Shown: piece by piece, positions 36,508 to 36,638 of the stretch | Numbering within the stretch: position 1 is the first letter of the stretch | Layout: each line of letters starts with the position of its first letter | Notes under the pieces: model-generated | What the model was told of the DNA's origin: nothing | The model's input: the letters and a program-made list of their open reading frames with translations, nothing else | The model's database searches: none | Assembly (NCBI GenBank): GCA_026706735.1 | Contig: JAPOYD010000035.1 | Location: 1 to 36,638 of the forward strand | Direction of reading: 5' to 3' | Origin: Nitrospinota bacterium | GTDB lineage: Bacteria > UBA8248 | Length of the DNA stretch: 36,638 nt | Translations under genes and position numbers: made by a program

Positions 36508-36638
36508 TCTCTAGCTCTTTCACAAAATCAATCCTGCGATTGGATGGCACCTGGAAGCTCATGCAGGTCTCGCCCTGAAAATTCGTGACCGCGAAGTCAC
36601 CCCTTCCGATGATGTCCATTCCTATCAAGACGGAAGAA
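36455..36638 (-). CDS. retropepsin-like aspartic protease, C-terminal part (cut by the window edge)
   Basis: The last 60 codons of a leftward gene that enters from the right edge: SVLIGMDIIGRGDFAVTNFQ, then GETCMSFQVPSNRRIDFV, and a very basic tail ending RKSRKRRR. The LIGMDII..GDFAVTN segment is the conserved C-terminal part of bacterial retropepsin-like domains. The catalytic D[ST]G would lie outside the window. Confidence 0.7.
   Translation of the reverse strand, partial: SSVLIGMDIIGRGDFAVTNFQGETCMSFQVPSNRRIDFVKELEIAAKGKRRSRKSRKRRR

Overview
This is a GC-rich, gene-dense chromosomal segment of a Gram-negative bacterium. Supporting signs are outer-membrane-type lipoproteins with lipoboxes, Shine-Dalgarno sites, sigma70-like promoters, gltBD, fumC, acnA, metF and a Mn-type superoxide dismutase. 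The catabolic genes (MaoC hydratases, ADP-forming acyl-CoA synthetase, luciferase-like monooxygenase, SelA-like PLP enzyme) and many short palindromic intergenic repeats suggest an uncultured environmental proteobacterium-like lineage. I cannot place it more precisely from sequence alone.

Layout. Positions 118-1308 (minus) are a four-gene, overlapping phage or gene-transfer-agent type lysis cassette: a 49-aa membrane protein, a DUF1508-like protein, a GH24 lysozyme and a holin. Two lipoproteins follow on the plus strand (1582-2517), then a palindromic-repeat island and a secreted HExxH protein lacking the expected third zinc ligand (2845-3696). Positions 3757-5965 are a minus-strand accessory stretch: two unknown membrane proteins with their own terminator, and two or three small coupled genes including a helix-turn-helix protein downstream of an AT-rich region with a near-consensus leftward promoter. 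From 6046 core metabolism begins: a LysR regulator divergent from gltB-gltD, a secreted metallophosphatase, metF, a sod-peroxiredoxin operon, a beta-hydroxyacid dehydrogenase, and tRNA-Thr and tRNA-Lys genes.

Positions 18227-24694 (plus) are a nine-gene catabolic cluster: AhpD-like protein, two-repeat ferredoxin-like-barrel protein, a second AhpD-like protein, two pairs of hotdog (MaoC-like) proteins flanking an ADP-forming acyl-CoA synthetase, and a short-chain dehydrogenase. The second AhpD-like gene has an in-frame UGA exactly where the family has the second cysteine of its CxxC motif. A stem-loop with a GG-starting apical loop lies 21 nt downstream, so I predict a CxxU selenoprotein. This is the most notable signal in the window.

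The rest (24695-36638) holds fumC with a zinc alcohol dehydrogenase, a luciferase-like oxidoreductase, an unknown protein followed by a SelA-like PLP enzyme, a GIY-YIG protein bounded by inverted copies of the 27-bp palindromic repeat, acnA, a PaaI-type thioesterase, a heptad-repeat coiled-coil protein, small unknowns and the 3' end of a retropepsin-like gene. Intergenic spaces here carry several families of palindromic or inverted repeats.
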